64,000 bases of DNA from assembly GCF_014196765.1 (NCBI RefSeq), contig NZ_JACIEE010000002.1, forward strand, positions 124,001 to 188,000. Direction: 5' to 3'. The notes below the pieces were generated by a model. The model saw only the letters and a program-made list of their open reading frames with translations. It had not been told where the DNA came from and searched no databases. Source of the DNA: Mycoplana azooxidifex. Its GTDB lineage: Bacteria > Pseudomonadota > Alphaproteobacteria > Rhizobiales > Rhizobiaceae. A program made the translations under genes and the position numbers. Positions within the stretch are counted from its first letter, which is position 1, and each line of letters starts with the position of its first letter. Positions 53,064 through 61,440 of the stretch are shown here, piece after piece.

Positions 53064-55969
53064 GCGTCCTCCGGTTTCGGCGCGGTCTTGACCCGGTAGG
53101 TGCGGATCGACTGGTGGGCGATCGCAATCAGGATCAGCACGGTCGCGCCCACGACCAGGACGAACACGCCGAGGTCGAACAGAAGCGCGGTGGCCGCCGG
53201 GACCTTTCCGATCAGCGGCAGCGTCAGGTATTGCGAGTGCGAGGTCAGGAACGGGTAGCCGAAGAACCACGAGCCGGCGCCGGTCGCGACCGCCACCAGC
53301 AGTCCCAGGCCGATCCAGCGCAGCGGCAGGATCCTCAATCGGTCCTCCGCCCAGCGCGCGCCGCCGCCGAGATACTGCAGCAGGAAGGCGATCGCCATGG
53401 TGATACCCGCGGCAAACCCGCCGCCGGGCAGGTCATGGCCGCGCATGAACAGGTAGATGGCGAAGGTGATGACGACCGGGAACAGCCATTGCATGACGAC
53501 CGAAGGCACGAGCAGGTAGTCGCGCACCGTGTCGCCCTGCTGCCGTTCCGGCTGGTCCAGGTCATAGGCGTTCTGGATCCGCTGCTGTTCGGGCACCTCG
53601 ATGCTCTCCGATGCCGGGCGGAACCGGCGCAGCAGTGCGAAGACGGTGAGCGCGACAATGCCGAGGACGGCGATCTCGCCCATGGTGTCGAAGCCGCGGA
53701 AATCGACCAGGATGACGTTGACGACGTTCCTGCCGCCGCCTTCCGCATAGGCATGCTCCAGGAAGTAGTTGGCGATGGTGTCGGGCACCGGCAGCGTCAT
53801 CACCGCATAGGCGAGGACCGACATGCCGATGCCGCAGGCGGCCGCGATCCCGAAGTCGCGCAGGCGTCTGACCCGCGCGGTGAAGCTGGTGCTGTCGTCG
53901 ACTTTCCCCATGCGCTTGGGCAGCCAGCGCAGCCCGAGAAGCAGGAGCACGGTGGTGACGATTTCCACCAGGAGCTGGGTGATTGCGAGATCGGGTGCCG
54001 AAAGCCAGGCGAAGGTCACGCAGGTGACGATGCCGGCGCCGCCGATCATCAGCAGGGCGGCGAGCCGGTGATACTTGGCGACGACCGCGGCGGTCAGCGC
54101 CGAAAGCATGCCGATGGCCCAGATCATCGCGAAAGCGGGATCGACCCCGGTCAGAGGCGGCAGCTTTGCCTCGAAACCCGAGAAATAGAGCGGCACGAAG
54201 GCTGAGAGGAAGCTGATCCCGGCCACCAGCCGCAACTGCGGCTGCAGCCGCCGCGTGCCGAGGTTCGCCTCCAGCCAGCGCGCCCACTTCCAGGAGACGG
54301 TCACGAGGATGCGCTCGAAGATGCGCTGCCCGCGCAGGTGGCGGAAGATCGGCGGCCCGTCCTCGGCATGGGCGAGATAGCGGTGCAGCGCGAAATAGAG
54401 CGCGACGCCGCCGATCATCGCGATCACGCTCATGACGAGCGGCAGGGTGACGCCGTGCCAGACGTGCAGGCTGTACTGCGGCGTATCGGGCCCGAGCACC
54501 GAGATCACCGCCGTGCTGAGGAAGGGCCCGATCGACAGGCTCGGCACGATGCCGACGATCAGGCAGGCCAGGACCAGGAACTCGACCGGGAAGCGCATCC
54601 AGCGCGGCGGCTCGTGCGGGTGCGGATTGGGAATGTCGGTCGGCGGCGGCCCGAAGAAGACCGTGTGGATGAAGCGGACCGAATAGGCAACGCTGAAGGC
54701 GCCGGCAAGCGTGGCGATATAGGGCAGCGCGCGGTCCAGGATCGAATCCGCATGCGTCTCCACCGCTTCGGCGAAGAACATCTCTTTCGACAAAAACCCG
54801 TTCAGGAGAGGCACGCCCGCCATCGCCGCGCAGGCCACCATGGCGAGGGTGGCGGTGTAGGGCATGAAGCGGAACAGCCCGGACAGCTTCTGCATGTCGC
54901 GGGTGCCGGTCTCGTGGTCGATGATGCCGGCCGCCATGAACAGCGACGCCTTGAAGGTGGCGTGGTTGACAATGTGGAAGATCGCGGCGACCGCGGCAAG
55001 CGGGCTGCCGAGGCTGAGCATGGTGGTGATCAGGCCGAGATGGCTGATCGTCGAATAGGCGAGCAGCCCCTTCAGGTCGCGCTGGAAGATGGCGAAGTAA
55101 GCGCCGAGCACCAGGGTGGAAATCCCCGCGATGCCGACCAGCCAGAACCATTCGAACGTGCCCGAAAGCGCCGGCCAGAGCCTGACGAGCAGGAACACCC
55201 CGGCCTTCACCATGGTGGCCGAATGCAGGTAGGCGGAGACGGGGGTGGGCGCTGCCATCGCGTTCGGCAGCCAGAAATGGAACGGGAACTGCGCGCTCTT
55301 CGTCAGCGCGCCCATGAGGATGAGGACCAGCGCCGGCAGGTAGAGCGAATGTTGCTGGATCAAATCGCCGGCTGCCAGGATCTCGTCGAGGTCGTAGCTG
55401 CCGACGATATGCCCGAGCAGAAGGAAGCCGACCAGCAGACAGAACCCGCCGATGCCGGTGATCGTCAGCGCCATGCGCGCGCCGTCGCGGGCGTTGGCGT
55501 TGTGGTACCAGTAGCCGATCAGCAGGAAGGAGAAGATGCTGGTCAGCTCCCAGAAGATCGCCAGCAGGATGATGTTGCCGGACAGCACGATGCCGAGCAT
55601 CGCCCCCATGAAGGCGAGCAGGAACGAGAAGAAGCGCGGGATCGGATCCTCGGCCGACATGTAGTAGCGGGCATAGACGACCACCAGGAAGCCGATGCCG
55701 GTCACCAGCATGGTGAAGAGCCAGGCGAAGCCGTCCATCCGCAGCGTGAAATTCAGCCCGAGTTCGGGCAGCCAGGCGATCTCGAACCGGACGATCTTTC
55801 CGTTCGTCACCGACGGATAGTAGAACGCCGTGAGGATCGTGGCGGCGAGCGCGACACCGCCTGCAAGCCAGGCGGGAAGCGTCCGGGCAGCGGTACGCCA
55901 AAGCAGGGCAGTCACGATGCTGCCGACAAAAGGAAGAAATAAGAGAAGAAGCAGTAATTTTTCAGGCAT
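53060..55969 (-). CDS. phaAB: Pha/Mrp antiporter subunit A fused with B
   Basis: The 969-residue protein starts MPEKLLLLLLFLPFVGSIV and has about 20 membrane segments. The first two-thirds resemble NuoL (SSIFSFLLIGYWYHN-type and HSATMVKAGVFLLVRLWP motifs), followed by the MrpA-specific NuoJ-like end and, after about residue 820, a joined MnhB domain (LPGGGFAAGITMAIAFLLQYL). This A-B fusion is known in rhizobial pha operons, needed for pH and cation tolerance. It is the first gene; upstream in-frame ATGs have no ribosome site. Confidence 0.93.
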   Translation of the reverse strand: MPEKLLLLLLFLPFVGSIVTALLWRTAARTLPAWLAGGVALAATILTAFYYPSVTNGKIVRFEIAWLPELGLNFTLRMDGFAWLFTMLVTGIGFLVVVYARYYMSAEDPIPRFFSFLLAFMGAMLGIVLSGNIILLAIFWELTSIFSFLLIGYWYHNANARDGARMALTITGIGGFCLLVGFLLLGHIVGSYDLDEILAAGDLIQQHSLYLPALVLILMGALTKSAQFPFHFWLPNAMAAPTPVSAYLHSATMVKAGVFLLVRLWPALSGTFEWFWLVGIAGISTLVLGAYFAIFQRDLKGLLAYSTISHLGLITTMLSLGSPLAAVAAIFHIVNHATFKASLFMAAGIIDHETGTRDMQKLSGLFRFMPYTATLAMVACAAMAGVPLLNGFLSKEMFFAEAVETHADSILDRALPYIATLAGAFSVAYSVRFIHTVFFGPPPTDIPNPHPHEPPRWMRFPVEFLVLACLIVGIVPSLSIGPFLSTAVISVLGPDTPQYSLHVWHGVTLPLVMSVIAMIGGVALYFALHRYLAHAEDGPPIFRHLRGQRIFERILVTVSWKWARWLEANLGTRRLQPQLRLVAGISFLSAFVPLYFSGFEAKLPPLTGVDPAFAMIWAIGMLSALTAAVVAKYHRLAALLMIGGAGIVTCVTFAWLSAPDLAITQLLVEIVTTVLLLLGLRWLPKRMGKVDDSTSFTARVRRLRDFGIAAACGIGMSVLAYAVMTLPVPDTIANYFLEHAYAEGGGRNVVNVILVDFRGFDTMGEIAVLGIVALTVFALLRRFRPASESIEVPEQQRIQNAYDLDQPERQQGDTVRDYLLVPSVVMQWLFPVVITFAIYLFMRGHDLPGGGFAAGITMAIAFLLQYLGGGARWAEDRLRILPLRWIGLGLLVAVATGAGSWFFGYPFLTSHSQYLTLPLIGKVPAATALLFDLGVFVLVVGATVLILIAIAHQSIRTYRVKTAPKPEDA

Positions 55970-56199
55970 CAGCAAACATATCGAATCGAATCGGAACCTC
56001 TTCGTGAGAATGGGATAGCGTGTAGCGCAGACCGCATTCCAATGCGTGCGGCGCGCTGTAAAATTATATTTACCGATCAAGGCGCTCGTTGCAATCGGCG
56101 CAAGGGGCAAATCAGTCCGCAGCGGCGTGTTTTTTCCAGCCCGTCCCGACCGCGGCCGCATTTCGCCCGATTGCGGCGGGCGTCAGACTGGACGCTGCT

Positions 56200-57024
56200 C
56201 TATCGCGAGAGCTTCATGTGCCGGTTCACGTCCTTGTAGAGCAGGTAGCGGAAGCTGCCCGGTCCGCCGGCATAGCAGGCCTGCGGGCAGAATGCGCGCA
56301 GCCACATGAAGTCGCCGGCCTCGACCTCGACCCAGTCCTGGTTCAGCCGGTAGACCGCCTTGCCTTCGAGCACGTAGAGCCCATGCTCCATCACATGCGT
56401 CTCGGCAAAGGGGATCACCGCGCCGGGCTCAAGGGTCACGATCGTGACATGCATGTCGTGGCGCAGGTCGGACGGATCGACGAAACGCGTCGTTGCCCAC
56501 TTTCCTTCCGTATGCGCCATCGGCGCCGGTGCGATGTCCTTCTCGTTCAGGAACAGCGCCTCGGGCACGTCCAGCCCGTCGACCTTTTCATAGGCCTTGC
56601 GGATCCAGTGGAACCGGGCCGGATCGGACCCCTTGTTGGAGAGGCGCCAGGCGCTGGCGGGAGGCAGGTAGGCATAGCCGCCGGGAGAGAGCACATGGCT
56701 CTGCCCGTCGAGTTCGACCGTCGCCTCGCCCTCCATCACGAACAGGACGCCCTCGGCCGCCGGGTCGAGTTCCGGCCGTTCGCTGCCGCCGCCGGGGGCG
56801 ACTTCCATGATGTATTGCGAGAACGTCTCGGCAAAGCCGGAGAGCGGGCGCGCCAGCACCCACAGCCGGGTGTCGTTCCAGAACGGCAGGCAGCTCGTGA
56901 CGATGTCCATCATCACCCCCCTGGGGATGACGGCATAGGCTTCGGTAAAGACGGCGCGGCCGGTCAGCAACTGCGTCTGCAGGGGGGCGCCGCCCTTCGG
57001 CGCGACATAGGTTCTATCGGTCAT
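56200..57024 (-). CDS. allE: (S)-ureidoglycine aminohydrolase, bicupin
   Basis: The 274-residue bicupin protein matches the AllE/YlbA/UGHY family, which converts (S)-ureidoglycine to (S)-ureidoglycolate and ammonia in purine breakdown. The first cupin contains GVLFVMEGEATVELDG; the second has HVMEHGLYVLEGKAVYRLN with metal-binding His, His and Glu. The ATG at 57024 has AGGGAG before it. It is divergent from xdhC, another purine-pathway gene. Confidence 0.9.
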   Translation of the reverse strand: MTDRTYVAPKGGAPLQTQLLTGRAVFTEAYAVIPRGVMMDIVTSCLPFWNDTRLWVLARPLSGFAETFSQYIMEVAPGGGSERPELDPAAEGVLFVMEGEATVELDGQSHVLSPGGYAYLPPASAWRLSNKGSDPARFHWIRKAYEKVDGLDVPEALFLNEKDIAPAPMAHTEGKWATTRFVDPSDLRHDMHVTIVTLEPGAVIPFAETHVMEHGLYVLEGKAVYRLNQDWVEVEAGDFMWLRAFCPQACYAGGPGSFRYLLYKDVNRHMKLSR

Positions 57025-57199
57025 GCTCGTCTCCCTGCGAATGCGGTCCTGCATATGATGATTTGTCGATCGATAGCGCATGCGGGACGAAATTGCAGCG
57101 CCTTGTTGTCGGCGATCGTGCTTGCGCATTATCATCGTTGTGCAAATCGCCGGTCTAACGTGCCCAAAGGGTCGGGCCGGCAGGACGAGGATTTGGTCA

Positions 57200-58063
57200 A
57201 TGCCTGTCGCCCGCGACGATCTCCGCGACTTCCTGCAAGCCGAGACCGACTGCATGCTGGTCGAAATCGCGGCGGTGGATGGCTCGGCGCCGCGCGAAGC
57301 CGGCGCCTGGATGCTGGTGTCGCCGCACCGCAGCTTCGCCACCATCGGCGGCGGCCAGCTGGAGTTCATGGCGATCGACCATGCCCGCCGGGCGCTGCGG
57401 CAGGGGCAGGCGGCGGAGCCGCTGTCCATTCCGCTCGGGCCCGAGATCGGCCAGTGCTGCGGCGGCCGCGTCGGCCTCGCCTTCGCAAGGGTCACGCCGG
57501 CACTGGCTACGCGTCTGATCGAGCGCTGCGACCGCGAGATCGCGGCGCGGCCTTGCGTCCATCTCTTCGGCGCCGGGCATGTGGGCAACGCGCTGGCGCT
57601 TGCGCTCTCGCTCGCCCCCGTCCGCACGATCCTTCTGGACGCTCGCGCCGAAGAGCTGAAGGCGGCCCATGTCCCCGGCGTCGAGACCCGCCTGACGGCC
57701 GTGCCCGAGGCGGTCGTTCGCGACGCCCCGGCCGGCAGTGCCTTCGTCGTCCTGACGCACGATCACGCGCTCGACTTCCTCATCGCCGCCGAGGCGCTGC
57801 GGCGGGACGACGCCGCCTATGTCGGCATGATCGGCTCGAAGACGAAGCGTGCGACCTTCAGAAGCTGGCTGTCGCGCGAGACCGGCCATCCGGAACTCGC
57901 CGAGCGTCTCGTCTGTCCGATCGGCGGCGCGGCTCTTAACGACAAGCGCCCGGCGGTGATCGCGGCCCTTGCGGCAGCCGAGATCCTGACGGCGGTGCTC
58001 GCCCCGAAAGCCCGCTCTCGCGCCCCGGTCGGCAGGCGGTCGGCCTTCCGTTCCCTGGATTGA
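57200..58063 (+). CDS. xdhC: Xanthine dehydrogenase accessory protein
   Basis: The 287-residue XdhC protein helps insert sulfurated molybdenum cofactor into xanthine dehydrogenase. The N-terminal domain has GSAPREAGAWMLVSP and GGGQLEFMAIDHAR with GQCCGGRV cysteines (about 84-90); the C-terminal Rossmann domain starts VHLFGAGHVGNALA. The start at 57200 has GAGGA at suitable spacing. Genes xdhAB are not in the window, although they usually lie beside xdhC. Confidence 0.9.
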   Translation: MPVARDDLRDFLQAETDCMLVEIAAVDGSAPREAGAWMLVSPHRSFATIGGGQLEFMAIDHARRALRQGQAAEPLSIPLGPEIGQCCGGRVGLAFARVTPALATRLIERCDREIAARPCVHLFGAGHVGNALALALSLAPVRTILLDARAEELKAAHVPGVETRLTAVPEAVVRDAPAGSAFVVLTHDHALDFLIAAEALRRDDAAYVGMIGSKTKRATFRSWLSRETGHPELAERLVCPIGGAALNDKRPAVIAALAAAEILTAVLAPKARSRAPVGRRSAFRSLD

Positions 58064-58148
58064 CGCGTCGCCCGACCCGGCCTGCTTTTTGCCTTTGCCG
58101 CTCGCCCCGCCGGTTTATCAGCCTTTCCTTGTGATCTATACACGGAGT

Positions 58149-59141
58149 GTGGAACGCGGATCTGATTCGGGGGCGTTGCTCTTGCCAACGGCTTGCGGCG
58201 TAAGACAATTCTGGCCGACGACCGGCATCGCCGCGCTTGCGGCCGCAGCCCTGCTCGCCGGGTGCGCGGCGCGGGACGGCGTGCGCCTGCCCGCCGCCAA
58301 CCGCATCGTTTCCGACAGCGAGGCGCTGATCGTTCCCGCAGCCGGCGGCCCGGCCGTCGTCGACGTCGTCCAGCGCAACTACGCCAACGCGGTGGAGCAG
58401 AAGGTCTCCCTCTTCACCTCGTCGACCATTCCCGGCCAGAACTACCTCAGCATCCAGATGTTCGGGCCGATGGAAGCTGCGCTGGACGGCGAGAACAGGC
58501 TGGGCTTCCGCCCGGTGCACGCCGCCAACCTTTCCGGGGAGATGCGTGAGCAGATCCCGGGCGTCGCGATGAAGACCTCGCAGTTCTACCTGCAGAACCA
58601 TTACGGCCCGTTCGGCTATGCATACGGGCGCAGCGCGACCGGCGATTCCTGCCTCTACGGCTGGCAGCAACTGCGCGCCCGCGACAACGAGCGCACCCTC
58701 TTCCAGAACCGCGGCAACATCCAGATCCGTGCGCGGCTGTGCGACAGCGACGCCGACGAGCGCGATCTGCTGGCGGTCATGTACGGCTACACCATCAACG
58801 GCACGTTCGAGCCGCAGGGCTGGAACCCCTATGGCCCGCCGCGCCCGGTGGATCCGACGCTGGGCGAGGATTCCAGTCCGATCGTGCCCGCTGCGGCCGA
58901 GCTTTCGACGCACGCTCCCCGCCCGGCCGCAAGCGCCCCGAGAGTGCAGCGCGTTGCGGTCGAACGCAGCGCTGCGACGGATGCCGTGGGCGGCGAAGGC
59001 GGACAGCCGCCGCGCCAGACTGTGGCTGTTCCTTCCCCCGTGGCCGTTCCTTCCTTCGGGACGAGTGCGCGGACCGCAGCGCCCGGCGCAACGGTCGTCG
59101 TGCCGTCGCCAGGCTGCATTGACGCCGCCAACTGCAATTGA
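58149..59141 (+). CDS. bcsN: Cellulose biosynthesis protein BcsN, lipoprotein
   Basis: The roughly 330-residue protein fits BcsN, a cellulose-cluster protein of rhizobia and agrobacteria. A signal peptide ends in the lipobox LLAGC, so it should be lipid-anchored. Then come a compact domain (AVVDVVQRNYANAVEQKVSL, GQNYLSIQMFG, SCLYGWQQLR) and a Pro/Ala/Val-rich disordered tail. The start is uncertain: no in-frame ATG exists, and GTG 58149 is a guess. It lies 88 bases before bcsA. Confidence 0.8.
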   Translation: MERGSDSGALLLPTACGVRQFWPTTGIAALAAAALLAGCAARDGVRLPAANRIVSDSEALIVPAAGGPAVVDVVQRNYANAVEQKVSLFTSSTIPGQNYLSIQMFGPMEAALDGENRLGFRPVHAANLSGEMREQIPGVAMKTSQFYLQNHYGPFGYAYGRSATGDSCLYGWQQLRARDNERTLFQNRGNIQIRARLCDSDADERDLLAVMYGYTINGTFEPQGWNPYGPPRPVDPTLGEDSSPIVPAAAELSTHAPRPAASAPRVQRVAVERSAATDAVGGEGGQPPRQTVAVPSPVAVPSFGTSARTAAPGATVVVPSPGCIDAANCN

Positions 59142-59229
59142 TCTCCGTCCGCGAAATTCCCGCCGGCTAATTTTTCGTTAACGGGAAGAGGCTAATTCTA
59201 GGATACTGCCCGCGCACGAAGGAATGGGA

Positions 59230-61440
59230 ATGAACAGGATCGGCACCGTCGCAGTCTGGGCAGTGGTCACGCTGTGCGTCATTACCCTGATTACCCTGCC
59301 GATCAACATGCAGACGCAACTGATCGCCAGCATCACGATCGTGGCGCTGATGGCGATCATCAAGATCCTCAAGGGCGAGGGCATCTGGCGCCTCATCGCG
59401 CTGGCGCTCGGCACCGCGATCGTCCTTCGCTACGTCTACTGGCGCTCCACCAGCACCTTGCCCCCGGTAAGCCAGCTTGAGAACTTCATCCCCGGTTTCC
59501 TGCTCTATCTGGCGGAGATGTACAGCGTCGGCATGCTCGCGCTCAGCCTCTTCGTCGTCTCCATGCCGCTTTCGCCGCGCACCGGGCGTACCGGCGAGCT
59601 CAAGTTCTTTCCCAAGGTGGACGTCTTCGTTCCGAGCTACAACGAGGACGAGGCGCTGCTGGCAAACACGCTGGCCGCCGCCAAGGCGATGGACTATCCG
59701 GCCGACAAGCTGCAGGTCTGGCTTCTCGACGACGGCAGCACCGAGCAGAAGCGGAATTCGCACAAGGTGCTGGAGGCGCAGGCCGCCCTTGCGCGCCACG
59801 ACACGCTGCGCCAGCTCTGCGAGGATCTCGGCGTGCGCTATCTCACCCGCGCCCGCAACGAGCACGCCAAGGCCGGCAATCTCAACAACGGCCTGGCCCA
59901 TTCGGACGGTGAGCTCGTCGCCGTGTTCGACGCCGACCATGCGCCCGCGCGCGATTTCCTCCGCGAGACCGTTGGCTACTTCGACGACGATCCGAAGCTC
60001 TTCCTCGTCCAGACGCCGCACTTCTTCCTCAACCCGGACCCGCTGGAGCGCAATCTCCAGACCTTCGAGAAGATGCCGAGCGAGAACGAGATGTTCTACG
60101 GCGTCATCCAGCGTGGGCTCGACAAGTGGAACGCTGCCTTCTTCTGCGGCTCGGCCGCAGTCCTCAGCCGCAGGGCGCTGAAGGAGACCGACGGCTTCAG
60201 CGGCGTGTCGATCACCGAGGACTGCGAGACTGCGATCGCACTGCATTCGCTCGGCTGGAACAGCGTCTACGTCGACAAGCCGCTCATCGCCGGTCTCCAG
60301 CCGGCCACCTTCGCGAGCTTCATCGGCCAGCGCAGCCGTTGGGCGCAGGGCATGATCCAGATCCTGCGGTTCCGCTTTCCGCTGTTCAAGCGCGGACTGT
60401 CGATCCCCCAGCGCCTCTGCTACATGTCATCGACGCTGTTCTGGTTCTTCCCGTTCCCGCGGACGATGTTTTTGATCGCGCCGCTGTTCTACCTCTTCTT
60501 CGACCTGCAGATCTTCACCGCGTCGGGTGGCGAGTTCCTCGGCTACACGCTCGCCTACATGCTGGTGAACATGATGATGCAGAACTACCTCTACGGCACG
60601 TTCCGCTGGCCCTGGATTTCCGAGCTGTACGAGTATGTGCAGAGCGTGCATCTGCTGCCGGCGGTGGTCTCGGTGATGCTCAACCCGCGCAAGCCGACGT
60701 TCAAGGTGACGGCCAAGGACGAGACGGTCCTGGTCAGCCGCCTTTCGGAGATCAGCCGGCCGTTCTTCGTCATCTTTGGCGTGCTGCTGGTCGCCCTTCT
60801 GGTCAGCATCTACCGCTTCTATGCCGAGCCCTTCAAGGCCGACGTGACGCTGGTCGTCGGCGGCTGGAACCTGCTCAACCTGATCATTGCAGGCTGTGCG
60901 CTCGGCGTCGTTTCCGAGCGTGGCGAGAAGTCTGCGAGCCGTCGCGTTCGGGTCAGCCGCCGCTGCGATTTCGTGACGGACGGCCGCAGCTTTCCCGCAA
61001 CGATCGAAAACGTCTCGGCGAACGGGGCGCGGGTCCAGGTCTACGGCATCGACCGCCAGAACGTCGGCTTCGACATGGATGCCGTGATCCGTTTCGTGCC
61101 CTATGGCGGCGACGAGCCGGAAGAGCTGCCGGTGCTGGTCCGCAACGTCGAGGGCCATGGCGATCTGACCGCGATCGGCTGCCGCTTCACGCCCTGCGTC
61201 GCGCGTCACCACAGCCTCGTCGCCGACCTCATCTTCGCGAATTCCAACCAGTGGAGCGATTTCCAGCTGGCCCGGCGCGGCAATCCGGGCATCCTGTTCG
61301 GAACGCTGTGGTTCCTGCGGGTGGCGCTCTACCAGACGAGCCGCGGCCTCGTCTATCTGCTTCGCAGCGCCAAGCCCGGGGCAGGGGTGGTCAAGGCGGG
61401 GGCGGCCAATTCGGGTGTCGCCAGCGAGGCCACACGATGA
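59230..61440 (+). CDS. bcsA: Cellulose synthase catalytic subunit with PilZ domain
   Basis: The 736-residue BcsA polymerises UDP-glucose into cellulose and moves it across the inner membrane. Membrane segments lie at both sides of a GT2 core with LLDDGST, FDADHAP (DxD), SITEDCETA (TED) and the QRSRWAQG motif. A PilZ domain near 565-660 has RRVRVSRRCDF and ENVSANGARV, the RxxxR and (D/N)xSxxG motifs that bind cyclic di-GMP. ATG 59230 has better spacing to AAGGA than ATG 59224. bcsB overlaps its stop. Confidence 0.96.
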   Translation: MNRIGTVAVWAVVTLCVITLITLPINMQTQLIASITIVALMAIIKILKGEGIWRLIALALGTAIVLRYVYWRSTSTLPPVSQLENFIPGFLLYLAEMYSVGMLALSLFVVSMPLSPRTGRTGELKFFPKVDVFVPSYNEDEALLANTLAAAKAMDYPADKLQVWLLDDGSTEQKRNSHKVLEAQAALARHDTLRQLCEDLGVRYLTRARNEHAKAGNLNNGLAHSDGELVAVFDADHAPARDFLRETVGYFDDDPKLFLVQTPHFFLNPDPLERNLQTFEKMPSENEMFYGVIQRGLDKWNAAFFCGSAAVLSRRALKETDGFSGVSITEDCETAIALHSLGWNSVYVDKPLIAGLQPATFASFIGQRSRWAQGMIQILRFRFPLFKRGLSIPQRLCYMSSTLFWFFPFPRTMFLIAPLFYLFFDLQIFTASGGEFLGYTLAYMLVNMMMQNYLYGTFRWPWISELYEYVQSVHLLPAVVSVMLNPRKPTFKVTAKDETVLVSRLSEISRPFFVIFGVLLVALLVSIYRFYAEPFKADVTLVVGGWNLLNLIIAGCALGVVSERGEKSASRRVRVSRRCDFVTDGRSFPATIENVSANGARVQVYGIDRQNVGFDMDAVIRFVPYGGDEPEELPVLVRNVEGHGDLTAIGCRFTPCVARHHSLVADLIFANSNQWSDFQLARRGNPGILFGTLWFLRVALYQTSRGLVYLLRSAKPGAGVVKAGAANSGVASEATR

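Noticed and set aside
54338-55942. 534-codon open frame opposite phaAB
   Set aside because: phaAB is a certain membrane protein on the minus strand. The antisense product is full of Arg, Glu, Gln and His, mirror of hydrophobic codons.
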